Assembly (NCBI RefSeq): GCF_001310975.1
Contig: NZ_BAZY01000017.1
Location: forward strand, 1 to 46,329
DNA: 46,329 nt
Direction of reading: 5' to 3'
Source: Thermoanaerobacter thermocopriae JCM 7501
GTDB lineage: Bacteria; Bacillota; Thermoanaerobacteria; Thermoanaerobacterales; Thermoanaerobacteraceae
Program-made: the position numbers and the translations under genes
Notes under the pieces: generated by a model
What the model was told of the DNA's origin: nothing
Seen by the model: only the letters and a program-made list of their open reading frames with translations
The model's database searches: none
Shown: piece after piece, positions 8,696 to 17,683 of the stretch
Numbering within the stretch: position 1 is the stretch's first letter
Layout of the letters: each line of letters begins with the position of its first letter

Positions 8696-8735
8696 AAAGA
8701 ATGAAAAGGAAAAATCTAAAAGGAGGTATCCATGT

Positions 8736-9596
8736 ATGAAGAGAAACAAATGGTTAATAGTTTTAGCAGTTGCATTGGCTTTGGCAATTCCTTTGACAGT
8801 TTTTGCAGCAAATATTGATTCACCGCTGACAAACAGCATAAAAGGTTTTTTGGGAATTGACACATCAAAGCTTACATCAGAGCAAAAGCAAATAATTGCA
8901 GATTACAACAAAAAAATAGCTGACCTTGAGAAAGAGTTTATAAACAAACTTTTATCAGAAGGGCTTATAACTCAACAACAAGCAGATAATATAATTAAAA
9001 ACATTGATAGCAGAGTTTCTGAAGCAAATCAAGACAATGTTCCCTTCTTCATTGGTGGTGGAAGAGGATTTGACAAAGGATTTTTTGGAATAGGCCGAAT
9101 TGATACTTCAAAGCTTACAGAACAACAAAAAGCAGCTTTAACAGAAATATACAAACAAATGGCGTCACTTCAGAAGGACATAGTAAACAAATTGGTATCC
9201 GAAGGATTATTAACTCAAGACCAAGCAAACAAAATCACAAGTGCGATAGATAATGCAATAGCTAATGCTGATAAAAAAGGCTATGCTATGTTTGGCGGCA
9301 AAAATGGATTAGGGTTTATTTTGAGAGGTGTTGATCCATCTAAATTGACAGACCAGCAAAAGAATGAGTTAATCAATTATTACAAACAAATGGCACAATT
9401 GCAAAAACAATTAGTTGATAAATTTGTAAGCTTTGGAGTTATTACTCAGGACCAAGGAAATACGATTAAAAGTAGAATTGATACAATGGTAAAAAATATG
9501 GAACAAAACGGATTGCCTCAAGGATTTTTCAAACATTTTGAAGGAAAAAATGGACAAACCAATACTGCTCCTCAAGGATATAGTAATTCTCTCTAA
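8736..9596 (+). CDS. Secreted protein with three DUF2680-like repeats
   Basis: A 286-residue exported protein. ATG 8736 follows AGGAGG at 8721-8726; the longer reading from 8685 has no ribosome site. The signal peptide is MKRNKWLIVLAVALALAIPL with a cleavage site near TVFA-AN. Three repeats of about 62 residues start near residues 38, 121 and 205. Each has the pattern xIDTSKLTxxQKxxxxxxYK, a Lys/Gln-rich helix, then LxSEGLITQxQADxI and a terminal helix. Gly-rich linkers separate them. The pattern looks like DUF2680, whose function is unknown; helical bundles on the cell surface are likely. It has its own operator and terminator. Confidence 0.75.
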   Translation: MKRNKWLIVLAVALALAIPLTVFAANIDSPLTNSIKGFLGIDTSKLTSEQKQIIADYNKKIADLEKEFINKLLSEGLITQQQADNIIKNIDSRVSEANQDNVPFFIGGGRGFDKGFFGIGRIDTSKLTEQQKAALTEIYKQMASLQKDIVNKLVSEGLLTQDQANKITSAIDNAIANADKKGYAMFGGKNGLGFILRGVDPSKLTDQQKNELINYYKQMAQLQKQLVDKFVSFGVITQDQGNTIKSRIDTMVKNMEQNGLPQGFFKHFEGKNGQTNTAPQGYSNSL

Positions 9597-9613
9597 TTGA
9601 ATTTTTTGAATAA

Positions 9614-9645
9614 AAAGAGATGGTTAAATGCCATCTCTTTTCTAT
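9614..9645 (+). terminator. Rho-independent terminator
   Basis: AAAGAGATGG / CCATCTCTTT, a perfect 10-bp stem with a 7-base loop and T-rich tail. Confidence 0.9.
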
Positions 9646-9693
9646 TTTTAAAACTTTGCATAGTAGGAACCCTCATATTACTCTAAAAAAATG

Positions 9694-9747
9694 TTCACAC
9701 ATCCTTCACAAATCCAATATAGTTATCTCAAACTAAAAGGTTATTAT
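9694..9747 (+). promoter_or_regulatory. Phased direct-repeat operator and -10 box, copy B
   Basis: TTCACA at 9694, TTCACA at 9705 and CTCAAA at 9727 have the same 11 and 22 bp spacings as copy A. The -10-like TATTAT at 9742-9747 again follows the third repeat by 9 bp. Over 42 aligned bases the two copies agree at 31 positions. Confidence 0.65.
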
Positions 9748-9796
9748 ATAAGTGTAGCAAATAAAAAACAAAATTCAAAAAGGAGTGTGGTTTTAA

Positions 9797-10353
9797 ATGA
9801 ATATCAAAAAGACAATAGCAGTAGTACTTACAGGAGGTATACTTTTAAGTGGAATAGCTGCTTATGCAGCAACAAATGGAGACACAACTAATTCCTCTGC
9901 ACCAGGTCAATATTCTACGACAGCACCAAGGTATGGCATGTCTAAAAATGCAGATTTTCTTGCAAAACTGACTGGTAAGACAGCAGATGAAATTCTAAGT
10001 GAACTTCAATCAGGGAAAACAATAGTTCAGATTGCAGAAGAAAATGGCATAACACTTGACAATCTGAAAAAAGCTTTAATTGAGCAAAAAGAAGGTTTAT
10101 AGACCAATTAGTTAAAGATGGTAAAATAACTCAGGATAGGGCTGACACAATCAAAAAAACTATTGAAGACAAGATAAATTCATGGGATGGAACCTGTCAA
10201 TATGGTAAAGGTTCAGGTGTAGGTTTAGGTCTTAGACTTGGAAAAAATAGCAATGGCAATACAGGTGTAGGCTTGGGAGCAGGTTTTGGTGCTAAAGGAG
10301 CGCATAAAGGAGCAGGCTATAGAGGAAATTTTGGCCCGACTGTTCAGCAATAG
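9797..10353 (+). CDS. Small secreted DUF2680-like protein with Gly-rich tail (rejoined)
   Basis: About 185 residues after restoring one base. ATG 9797 follows AAAAAGGAG. The signal peptide ends near AAYA-ATNG. A helical segment (FLAKLTGKTADEILSEL...TIVQIAEENGITL) precedes a repeat like those of the upstream gene. The open frame stops at TAG 10100-10102 after KEGL, but restoring one T near 10098 gives KEGFIDQLVKDGKITQDRAD, which matches the conserved repeat core. The Gly-rich tail (GVGLGLRLG..., GAGFGAKGAHKG...) then runs to TAG 10351-10353. It shares the upstream gene's operator type and so probably its regulation. Confidence 0.72.
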
Positions 10354-10355
10354 AG

Positions 10356-10387
10356 AAAAAAGGCAAGGAATTAACCTTGCCTTTTTT
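10356..10387. terminator. Bidirectional terminator
   Basis: A perfect 13-bp stem, AAAAAAGGCAAGG / CCTTGCCTTTTTT, between two convergent genes (DUF2680-like and bioY). T-runs lie on both strands. Confidence 0.92.
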
Positions 10388-10919
10388 CATAGGACTCTAC
10401 AACAGGCTTTAATTTTAAAGTGAGATAGGAAGCGATAAATGCTTTGATTAAGTCGCCAGGTATAAAAGGAAGTGCCCCGACTAAAATGGCTTTTTTAAAT
10501 GGTATTCCGGTAACAAAAGAGAGCTGAGTTACTCCTAAAATATAAACAAAAATTATTGCAAATAAGAGGTAACTTAGAAAAATATTAATAAAATTTGCTT
10601 TTTTATTTTTTAGAGTCAAAGAAATTAAAAAAGCTGCAAAGGGCCAACTTAAAATATATCCTCCTGTAGGGCCTACTAAAACATTTAAGCCTCCTGTAAG
10701 TCCAGCAAACACAGGTATTCCAATTGCACCTAAAAGGTCAAAAATAAAAAGGCTTAAAAATGCTGATGTAGGATTTAAAAGTCCTCCGGCTAACATTACT
10801 GCAAAAGTCTGTCCTGTGATAGGTACTGGAGAAAAAGGTAAGGGGATTTTTACAAAACCCATTATAAAAGTAATAGCAGCAAAAAGAGAAGCTAAAATCA
10901 TGTCTTTAGTTTTTATCAT
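10371..10919 (-). CDS. bioY: Biotin transporter BioY (ECF S component)
   Basis: A 182-residue polytopic membrane protein that binds biotin as the substrate subunit of an energy-coupling factor transporter. ATG 10919 is chosen (protein starts MIKTKDMILASLF) because GAGGAGG lies just upstream; a longer start at 10934 would lie inside that ribosome site. Family motifs are LPFSPVPITGQTFAVMLAGG (near 30-50) and VGPTGGYILSWPFAAFL (near 85-105). Six membrane segments are predicted. No EcfA or EcfT gene is nearby, so it probably uses shared modules from elsewhere, or works alone. The BirA-type operator at its promoter indicates biotin repression. Confidence 0.93.
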   Translation of the reverse strand: MIKTKDMILASLFAAITFIMGFVKIPLPFSPVPITGQTFAVMLAGGLLNPTSAFLSLFIFDLLGAIGIPVFAGLTGGLNVLVGPTGGYILSWPFAAFLISLTLKNKKANFINIFLSYLLFAIIFVYILGVTQLSFVTGIPFKKAILVGALPFIPGDLIKAFIASYLTLKLKPVVESYEKRQG

Positions 10920-10952
10920 ATTTTTCCTCCTCATTGTATTATTACAACAATT

Positions 10953-11009
10953 ATTATATTTTTTTTAAAAAGAATTGTCAACTATTTTTACATAATGGTT
11001 AACAATTCT
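10953..11009 (-). promoter_or_regulatory. bioY promoter with BirA-type operator
   Basis: On the minus strand TTGACA (10981-10976) and TATAAT (10958-10953) are 17 bp apart. The -35 box lies inside a 12-bp inverted repeat: AGAATTGTCAAC (10971-10982) and GTTAACAATTCT (10998-11009), one mismatch, 15-bp spacer. This fits the known Firmicute BirA operator (TTGTTAAC ... GTTAACAA with a 14-15 bp spacer). Biotin-loaded BirA would block polymerase. Confidence 0.82.
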
Positions 11010-11010
11010 T

Positions 11011-11044
11011 TAAAAAAGTAGCCCTCTTAAATTTTTAAGAGGGC
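11011..11044 (-). terminator. Terminator of the DUF151 nuclease gene
   Basis: GCCCTCTTAAA / TTTAAGAGGGC forms an 11-bp stem (11021-11044), followed on the minus strand by a T-run. Confidence 0.88.
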
Positions 11045-11054
11045 CAGTAGAATT

Positions 11055-11477
11055 TTAACTATCTCCATCATCAAATTTTAAATCTGCCATATCATAAGTG
11101 AATTCCGCTAAACGAACATTTATGAAAATTGGTATATCAGTTCGCATTGCTAAAGCTATAGCATCACTGGGTCTTGAGTCTAATTTTATAACTCTATCCC
11201 CTTGTTTTATATAAAGCTCCGCATAATAAGTGTCATCTTTTAAATCAGTAATTACAACTTTTTCAGGTTTTCCTCCAAGTTCTTCAATAACAGATTTTAA
11301 AAGGTCGGGGGTTAAAGGGCGAGGCGGTGTAATTCCTTGAAGAGGGATAGCTATGTTTTGAGCTTCCAGTGGACCTATGACTATAGGTAAAACTTTCTTT
11401 TCCTCTTCATCTGTCAATAGGACGGAGAAATTTCCTTCTACGTCCATCGTAATTGCCTTAACATGAAATTTTAACAT
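11055..11477 (-). CDS. BFN-domain (DUF151) bifunctional nuclease-like protein
   Basis: A 140-residue soluble protein. The DUF151/BFN domain fills almost the whole length: LLTDEEEKKVLPIVIGPLEA at 20-39, a central TPDLLKSVIEELGG helix and the diagnostic LDSRPSDAIALAMRTDIPIF at about 101-120. Plant and thermophile members have been reported to cleave RNA and DNA, but the role in bacteria is unclear. Bacterial genes of this type are often single. A good AGGTG ribosome site precedes ATG 11477, and a strong terminator follows. Confidence 0.85.
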   Translation of the reverse strand: MLKFHVKAITMDVEGNFSVLLTDEEEKKVLPIVIGPLEAQNIAIPLQGITPPRPLTPDLLKSVIEELGGKPEKVVITDLKDDTYYAELYIKQGDRVIKLDSRPSDAIALAMRTDIPIFINVRLAEFTYDMADLKFDDGDS

Positions 11478-11570
11478 TTTTTACACCTCGATTTAAAACA
11501 TCTTCTTATTATCATTATATCATACTTATGCAAATTTAATCTGATTGTTTGCTTTAAAACAACTTAACTG

Positions 11571-11599
11571 TTGACAATTGGTGAGATTTTATATATATT
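11571..11599 (+). promoter_or_regulatory. Promoter of T-box/valS transcript
   Basis: TTGACA (11571-11576) and TATATT (11594-11599) at 17-bp spacing, upstream of the T-box leader. Confidence 0.75.
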
Positions 11600-11604
11600 A
11601 TATA

Positions 11605-11831
11605 TCAAACAGAATATGGGGCTATGAAAGAGAGGAGTAAGTGTATACTGGCTAAAGAGAGGGAAATCCCATGGGCTGAAAGGATTCCTGCCAAAGGTAC
11701 ACTGAAGGTAGCTCTGGAGCCTGTAAACCGAAGTTTAGTAGGTTTAAACGGGTCTGCCCGTTATAGCTTGAGTGATAAATGAAGGTGGTACCGCGAAATG
11801 CCCTTTCGCCCTTTGTGGGTGAAAGGGTTTT
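11605..11831 (+). promoter_or_regulatory. T-box riboswitch, valine type
   Basis: A leader RNA that senses uncharged tRNA-Val and then lets transcription continue into valS. Stem I pairs GGCT/AGAG near 11620-11633 with CTCT/AGCC near 11711-11722. The internal loop has AGTAA on the 5' side and GAAG-GTA-G on the 3' side, so the specifier codon is GTA (11708-11710), valine. The conserved T-box element AAATGAAGGTGGTACCGCG is at 11777-11795; its GGTGG core pairs with the tRNA acceptor end. The terminator that competes with the antiterminator is at 11801-11831. The 380-bp gap between genes is fully explained by this leader and its promoter. Confidence 0.93.
11801..11831 (+). terminator. T-box regulated terminator
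   Basis: CCCTTTCGCCC pairs with GGGTGAAAGGG around a 5-base loop (one internal mismatch), followed by TTTTAAAATTTT. It forms when tRNA-Val is charged. Confidence 0.85.
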
Positions 11832-11857
11832 AAAATTTTACGGAGGGAGTGTGAGGC

Positions 11858-14495
11858 ATGAAAGAGATAGCTAAAACGTACAATCCAAAGGAATTTGAAG
11901 ATAGAATTTATGCTTTTTGGATGGAAAAAGGATATTTTACTCCTAAAATAGACTCTGAAAAACAGCCATTTACCATTGTTATACCACCTCCAAACATAAC
12001 AGGGCAATTGCATATGGGACATGCACTTGATAATACTTTGCAGGACATATTGATAAGATGGAAAAGAATGCAGGGTTATTCAGCTTTGTGGATACCTGGC
12101 TCAGACCACGCCAGCATTGCGACGGAGGTAAAAGTTTTAGACACAATAAGAGAAGAAACGGGGCTCACAAAGAAAGAAATAGGAAGAGAAGAGTTTTTGA
12201 AAAGGGCATGGGCCTGGAAGGATAAATACGAAAACCGTATTTTAAGCCAATTAAAAAAGTTGGGTTCTTCTTGTGATTGGACAAGGACGCGCTTTACTAT
12301 GGATGAGGTGTGTTCGAGGGCGGTAAGAGAAGTTTTTGTTTCTCTCTATGAAAAAGGGCTTATATATAGAGGAGACAGGATAATAAATTGGTGTCCTGAT
12401 TGTAACACTGCTTTATCTGATGCGGAAGTTGAACATAAAGAACATAAAGGACATTTATGGTACATCAAATATCCCATAAAAGGTGAAGATGGATATGTAG
12501 TTATAGCTACTACAAGGCCTGAGACGATGCTGGGGGATGTAGCAGTTGCTGTAAATCCTGATGATGAAAGATATAAGGATGTGGTAGGTAAAACTTTGAT
12601 ACTGCCACTTGTAGGAAGGGAGATACCTGTAATTGCTGACAGCTACGTTGACCCTTCATTTGGAACAGGTGCTGTTAAAGTTACACCTGCTCACGATCCA
12701 AATGACTTTGAGATGGGGATAAGACACAATCTTGAATTTATCAATATAATGAATGAGAATGCGACGATTAATGAAAACGGGGGAAAATATAAAGGGCTTG
12801 ATAGGTATGAGGCGCGAGAAAGAATAGTTGAAGACCTCAAAAATCTTGGACTACTTCTAAAAGTTGAAGACCACGTTCACAATGTGGGACATTGTTACAG
12901 ATGCGATACGGTAGTTGAACCTCTACTTTCCAAGCAGTGGTTTGTAAAGATGGAGCCTTTGGCTAAACCTGCTTTAGAAGTTGTAAAAGAAGGAAAAATT
13001 AAGTTTGTCCCTGAAAGATTCGAAAAAATATACACTAATTGGTTAGAAAACATAAAGGATTGGTGTATTTCCAGGCAATTATGGTGGGGACACAGAATTC
13101 CTGCCTGGTACTGCGATGACTGTGGCCATATAACTGTATCGCGTAAAGACCCGCAAAAATGTGAAGCTTGTGGAAGTACCAACATACATCAAGACGAAGA
13201 TGTATTAGATACTTGGTTTAGTTCTGCACTTTGGCCTTTCTCTACTATGGGTTGGCCGGAGGAAACCCAAGACCTCAAATACTTCTATCCTACTGATGTG
13301 CTTGTTACGGGATATGACATAATTTTCTTCTGGGTTGCAAGAATGATTTTTATGAGTTTGGAATTTATGAAAGAAGTACCGTTTAAGCATGTTTTGATAC
13401 ATGGTTTAGTCAGGGATGCTCAAGGTAGAAAAATGAGCAAATCTCTTGGCAATGGGATAGACCCATTAGAGGTTATTGAAGAGTATGGAGCAGATACTTT
13501 AAGGTTTACATTAGTTATAGGAAATGCTCCAGGAAACGATATGAGGTTTAGTCAGGACAAAGTTGAACTCAGCAGAAACTTTGCAAATAAATTGTGGAAC
13601 GCTTCAAGATATGTGCTACTTAATTTAACTGATAATGATACTAACCTTTATACGGATGGGTTAACTATTGCTGATAAGTGGATTTTGACAAGGTATAACA
13701 ATATAGTAAAAGAAGTGACAGAGAATTTAGAAAAATTTGAGTTAGGAATAGCTGCGACAAAACTTTATGACTTTGTGTGGAGCGAATTTTGCGATTGGTA
13801 TATAGAACTAAGTAAACCTGTGTTATACAGTGATAACCTTGAAGCTAAAAAGGTTACAAAGTCTGTTTTAAGATATGTACTTGATAATACTTTGAGGCTT
13901 TTGCACCCCTTTATGCCTTTTATAACCGAAGAAATATGGCAGAATTTACCTCATGAGGCGAGAGCATAATGGTTGCTGAATGGCCGAAATACAAAGAAGA
14001 ACTGGATTTCACTGAAGAAGCAAAAAATGCTGAGATTATAATGGAAGCTATTAGGACCATTAGAAATTTAAGAGCAGAAGCAAATGTTTCTCCTTCTAAA
14101 AAAGCAAAAGTTATTGTGGCTGTTGAAAATGAAAATTATGTAAAGGTGTTTGAAGTAGGTACAAATTATATAATGAAACTTGCAGGTGCTAGCGAAGTTG
14201 TAATTGAAACAGATAAAAGTAAAATTCCTCATAAAGCTTTAAGCGGAGCAATAGAAGGAGGATTGGTGGTACTTCCACTTGAAGATTTAATAGATTTAGA
14301 AGAAGAGATAAAGAGGCTTAATGAAGAAAGACAAAAGGTGATAAGCGAAATAGAAAGGGCACAAGGCTTTTAAACAATGAAAATTTCGTCAAAAAAGCGC
14401 CAGAAAAAGTAGTTAATGCAGAAAGAGAAAAATTGGAAAAATATACTACAATGCTTAAAAACATAGAGGAAAGACTTAAGTTATTAAAGAGTTAG
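11858..14495 (+). CDS. valS: Valyl-tRNA synthetase (rejoined over two frameshifts)
   Basis: A class I synthetase charging tRNA-Val, essential. The HIGH motif is HMGH in [15 protein letters not shown] (near residue 48). The editing domain follows, with [19 protein letters not shown]. The KMSKS motif is in [14 protein letters not shown] (near 525). The first frame stops at 13969, but one added G near 13957 gives [14 protein letters not shown], the normal ValRS sequence. The second stops at 14373; one added T restores [18 protein letters not shown] and the C-terminal coiled coil to TAG 14493-14495. The rejoined length is 879 residues, as expected. Two breaks in an essential gene point to base-call errors rather than loss. 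It is controlled by the T-box upstream. Confidence 0.95.
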
Positions 14496-14515
14496 CCTCT
14501 ATTAGGAGGATTTGT

Positions 14516-15052
14516 ATGTTATCTTTGTTTAAAAGGCCACAAAAAGAGCCTCAACTGGTTATAAGAGAGGCTAAGATAAAAGATGCGAGGGGGATAATAA
14601 AGCTTTTAAACAGTGTTGGAAGAGAAAAATTGTATATGGTGTCAGAGACATTTAATTGGTCTGAGGAGGAAGAAAAACAGCTTATTAAAAATTTAGACCG
14701 CAACAAAGATTTGATCCTAGTGGCAGACTACGGTGGAGAAATCGTAGGCTGCCTTACTCTCTTTCGTTATTATGGAGGAAGGTCTTCAAAAGTACAACAT
14801 GTAGGAGAAATAGGTGTAAGTATAGACGCTCGATTTAGGAATATAGGAATCGGAACAAAGTTGTTTACGGAAGCTATTAATTGGGCAAAAAGCAAAGGTT
14901 ATGAAAAACTTTGCCTTAGTGTTTTTAGTACAAATGAAGTGGCAATACATCTTTACAAAAAATTTGGCTTTGAAGAAGAGGGAAGAAGACGACGACAGTT
15001 TAAAATTGGAGATGAGTATGTAGACGAAGTTTTGATGGGGTTGTTTTTGTAA
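14516..15052 (+). CDS. GNAT-family N-acetyltransferase
   Basis: A 178-residue acetyltransferase. After a short basic lead, LVIREAKIKDARGIIKLLN opens the GNAT fold. The acetyl-CoA binding loop is RFRNIGIGTKLF (about residues 112-123), and LSVFSTNEVAIHLYKKFGF (about 140-158) is the usual C-terminal strand-helix. The substrate cannot be told; protein N-terminal or small-molecule amines are possible. ATG 14516 follows TAGGAGG. It sits 20 bp after valS and 28 bp before folC, so the three are probably transcribed together. Confidence 0.88.
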   Translation: MLSLFKRPQKEPQLVIREAKIKDARGIIKLLNSVGREKLYMVSETFNWSEEEEKQLIKNLDRNKDLILVADYGGEIVGCLTLFRYYGGRSSKVQHVGEIGVSIDARFRNIGIGTKLFTEAINWAKSKGYEKLCLSVFSTNEVAIHLYKKFGFEEEGRRRRQFKIGDEYVDEVLMGLFL

Positions 15053-15080
15053 AATCCGTTTATATGGGAGATGGGCTTAA

Positions 15081-16363
15081 ATGAACTATGAAGAAGCGAT
15101 TAGCTACATACATGGTACATACAAATTTGGCATAAAGTTGGGATTAGAAAATATAAGAAGATTATTAAGTTATATGGGGAATCCTCAAAAAAGTCTTAAA
15201 ATTATTCATGTTGCTGGTACAAATGGAAAAGGCTCTACATCAGCTTTTATAAGCAACATTTTGCAGCAGGCTGGATACAAAGTAGCTTTATATACTTCCC
15301 CCTATCTCGAAGAATTTGAAGAAAGAATGAGAATAAATGGAGAAAATATTTCCAAGGAAAAGTTGATTTATTATGTTGAATATATAAAGCCTATAATATC
15401 TCGTATGGCGGAGGAAGGATACAATCATCCGACGGAATTTGAAGTGGTAACTGCAATTGCTTTTAAATATTTTTACGATGAAAAGGTGGATTTTGTAGTA
15501 TTAGAAGTAGGACTTGGAGGCAGATTTGACGCGACAAATGCCATAGATTCTTCTTTGGTTTCTGTTATAACGACAATTGATTATGACCATACAGACAGAT
15601 TAGGGCATACTTTAGGAGAAATTGCTTATGAAAAGGCTGGAATCATCAAGCAAAAGGGAGTTGTGGTGAGTTTTTATCAACAACCAGAAGCGATGAAGGT
15701 CATCATAGAAGCCTGTGAAGTAAGAAATGCTTATTTGACTGTACTTGAAAAAAGTAACGTAATTATAAAAGAACAAAACCCTGATTTTCAGATTTTTGAC
15801 TACAAAAAATACAAGGACTTAAAAATTACTTTATTGGGGGAACATCAGATTTACAATGCTGCTTTAGCGATTGAGAGCGTAGAAAAATTAAGAATGTATG
15901 GATACGAAATCACAGAAAAAGATATAAAGGAAGGGCTTTATAGGCAAAATGGCCTGGAAGATTGGAAGTAATGAGAAAAAAACCCTACGTAGTGATAGAC
16001 GGTGCTCACAATCCTCAAGGAATGACTGTTTTGAAAGAGTCTCTAAAATTATTTAAATATGATAAATTGATTTTAGTAATTGGAATGCTTAAAGACAAAG
16101 ATACACAGAAAATGCTGAATATCATTGTGCCAGAGGCAGATATTATAATAACAACTACCCCACTAAGTGAAAGAGCTTATAAGGCAAGTGAACTTGCACA
16201 AAAGATAGATAAAGAAAATGTAATTTCAATTGAAAATATTGAAAAGGCGGTAAAATATGCCTTGGATATAGCTAAGGAAGAGGATATGGTACTTTTTTGT
16301 GGTTCATTGTACATGATTGGTTATGTGAGGTCTATGCTTAAAAAGGTAATAATTAAGATATAG
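15081..16363 (+). CDS. folC: Bifunctional folylpolyglutamate/dihydrofolate synthase (rejoined)
   Basis: An enzyme adding glutamate to dihydropteroate and folates. The P-loop VAGTNGKGSTSAF is at about 43-55, followed by the omega-loop SPYLEEFEERMRING. VLEVGLGGRFDATNAID is near 140-156 and DYDHTDRLGHTLGEIAYEKAGIIK near 168-191. The first frame stops at 15971; adding one T near 15950 gives QNWPGRLEVMRKKPYVVIDG, and the C-terminal domain (VIDGAHNPQGM) follows to 16363. The rejoined length is 427 residues, the family norm. The break is most likely a base-call error. Confidence 0.93.
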
Positions 16364-16411
16364 TTTTAATATAATGTAAGGTGTAAAGGCCGTAATGAGA
16401 AGGTGGTTGTT

Positions 16412-16645
16412 ATGGAAATAACGGGGACTGCATTGTTACAGGAGATAGATAAGGCACTAAAGGCGATGAAAGAAGCAGAAAGAAATTTAGAAATGCTGGA
16501 AAATGACAACTACCTCAAGATAAAGTTAGCAAGGCTAAAGTACGATTTTGCAAGACAAGAATATTTGAGACTCTTAAGGATTGCTAAAGAACAAAAAATC
16601 AAATATAACATGAATGAATTGATGGAAAAAATAATAGACGTATGA
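16412..16645 (+). CDS. Small helical protein of unknown function
   Basis: A 77-residue acidic/basic helical protein (start ATG 16412 after AGAAGGTGG). It is almost entirely heptad-like helix (LLQEIDKALKAMKEAERNLEML ... FARQEYLRLLRIAKEQ). The tail EYLRLLRIAKEQK recalls the DUF2508/YaaL group of small sporulation-era proteins, but the match is weak and from memory only. It follows folC with about 50 bp between. Confidence 0.5.
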   Translation: MEITGTALLQEIDKALKAMKEAERNLEMLENDNYLKIKLARLKYDFARQEYLRLLRIAKEQKIKYNMNELMEKIIDV

Positions 16646-16649
16646 TAAA

Positions 16650-16675
16650 GCGGTCTTTCGACCGCCTGATTTATT
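16650..16675 (+). terminator. Weak terminator-like hairpin
   Basis: GCGGTC and GACCGC pair around TTTC. The tail CTGATTTATTGTT is only partly T-rich. Confidence 0.4.
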
Positions 16676-16865
16676 GTTCAGGTAAGTTTGCTACTAATAA
16701 TGGTTTTTGAAAAAATAATTAAATAGTTTTGAGTTTGGGTAGGGCTATAACTTTATTCATAGTGTAAAATTATCGTAGGATTTTTTTTGAGTGAAAAAAA
16801 CAAGAGACAACCCCCGTGATAAAATAGAACTTGGAAACGAAACATTACAGAAAGGGGTGTCTCTT

Positions 16866-16976
16866 ATGAAAAAACATATCTTTGAGGATATTATACTACA
16901 AAATGCTCTAAATTTCACTAAGGAAGTAGTAGAAAGTCCGTGTAAAGATTTGGTAGGTAAAAATTTTTATAACTGA
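16866..16976 (+). pseudogene. Transposase N-terminal fragment
   Basis: ATG 16866 has a fine ribosome site (AAAGGGGTG) and encodes [20 protein letters not shown] and on for 36 residues before TGA 16974-16976. It reads into the 59-bp repeat, where the original frame is lost. It sits about 80 bp inside the left inverted repeat, as a transposase start should. I recall similar starts in ISLre2-type proteins, but this is not certain. Confidence 0.5.
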
Positions 16977-17004
16977 CCTCACCGTTAAAAATCTAGGAGC
17001 TTAA
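16946..17004 (+). repeat. 59-bp direct repeat, left copy
   Basis: Near-identical to 21421-21478, differing only by one A in an A-run. It begins AGATTTGGTAGGTAAAA and ends CTAGGAGCTTAA. The two copies flank 4.4 kb of cargo inside the element. Confidence 0.9.
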
Positions 17005-17019
17005 ATCGATAGTTTATAC

Positions 17020-17116
17020 ATAATGTTGCCTCCTCATTCCTAGCCCTTCCTTGATGAGGCGCTTCCCCTTTCTTTTTATAAGGACTGTGTATAACACCTA
17101 TAGGTAATAGTTCCAC
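17020..17116 (-). pseudogene. Fragment resembling the start of TrmO/TsaA methyltransferase
   Basis: GTG 17116 follows GAAGGGAG and opens VELLPIGVIHSPYKKKGEAP then HQGRARNEEATLCIN. This is the characteristic N-terminus of the TrmO (YaeB/TsaA) tRNA N6-methyladenosine methyltransferase. Only about 35 residues remain before the reading runs into the direct repeat. It is a gene scrap caught among IS debris. Confidence 0.55.
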
Positions 17117-17244
17117 AGCAATTCTCCCTTCCTTTCCGTTAAAGTAGAATAAAAACTCAGACGGAAGGAACCGTCCCCTTTGTCTCTTATATTGATATAG
17201 ATATATATGAAGATGACTTTTCTTATAACTGTAGTAATCCATTT

Positions 17245-17585
17245 TCTTTTTTTGTTGTTTGTACTGTCCTAAATACCTTTTTTGCTCATTTTCTCTAAGA
17301 TAAAATTTTATGCGATTTATCACTTCATCAGTTAACTTTATCTTATGCCTATTTTTAACATTGTATTTAGGTTTCTCAATTATGTCATCAATGATCTCTT
17401 AAATATTTGTATTTCCATCTATTTTCCCTTCATTTATCAAGTCCATTCTCTTTTCTTCATATTTTTTTATTATATTTTCTGATAACTTTTCTATCGATAT
17501 CAGTTTCTCTAGATATCTGTCTTTGAGATTTACTATCTCTAATATGTGATAATATTATTTCTTTTTTGTCTTTCAATGAAATCAA
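17245..17585 (-). pseudogene. IS21-type transposase (IstA) N-terminal remnant
   Basis: From TTG 17585 (ribosome site GAGGGAG) the translation LKDKKEIILSHIRDSKSQRQ, then ISRETDIDRKVIRK, is the helix-turn-helix start of an IstA-like transposase. A frameshift near 17480 and an in-frame TAA near 17400 break it. The tail KNRHKIKLTDEVINRIKFYL ends in KQQKKKMD near 17245, where homology stops. The DDE domain and istB are absent. Confidence 0.6.
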
Positions 17586-17683
17586 CTCTACCGCTCCCTC
17601 ATGATCTTATTTCATGAGAGAAATTTTATCTTAAAGGGGGGATTTTTCAGTTGAAATACTGGGATACTTTTAGTGTAACATAA

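Noticed and set aside
9691..9891. A 66-codon frame over the operator and the start of the small DUF2680-like gene
   Set aside because: It overlaps the operator and the signal peptide of the real gene in another frame and lacks a ribosome site.
13205..13402. Small minus-strand frames within valS
   Set aside because: Antisense to a highly conserved synthetase; nothing supports them as genes.
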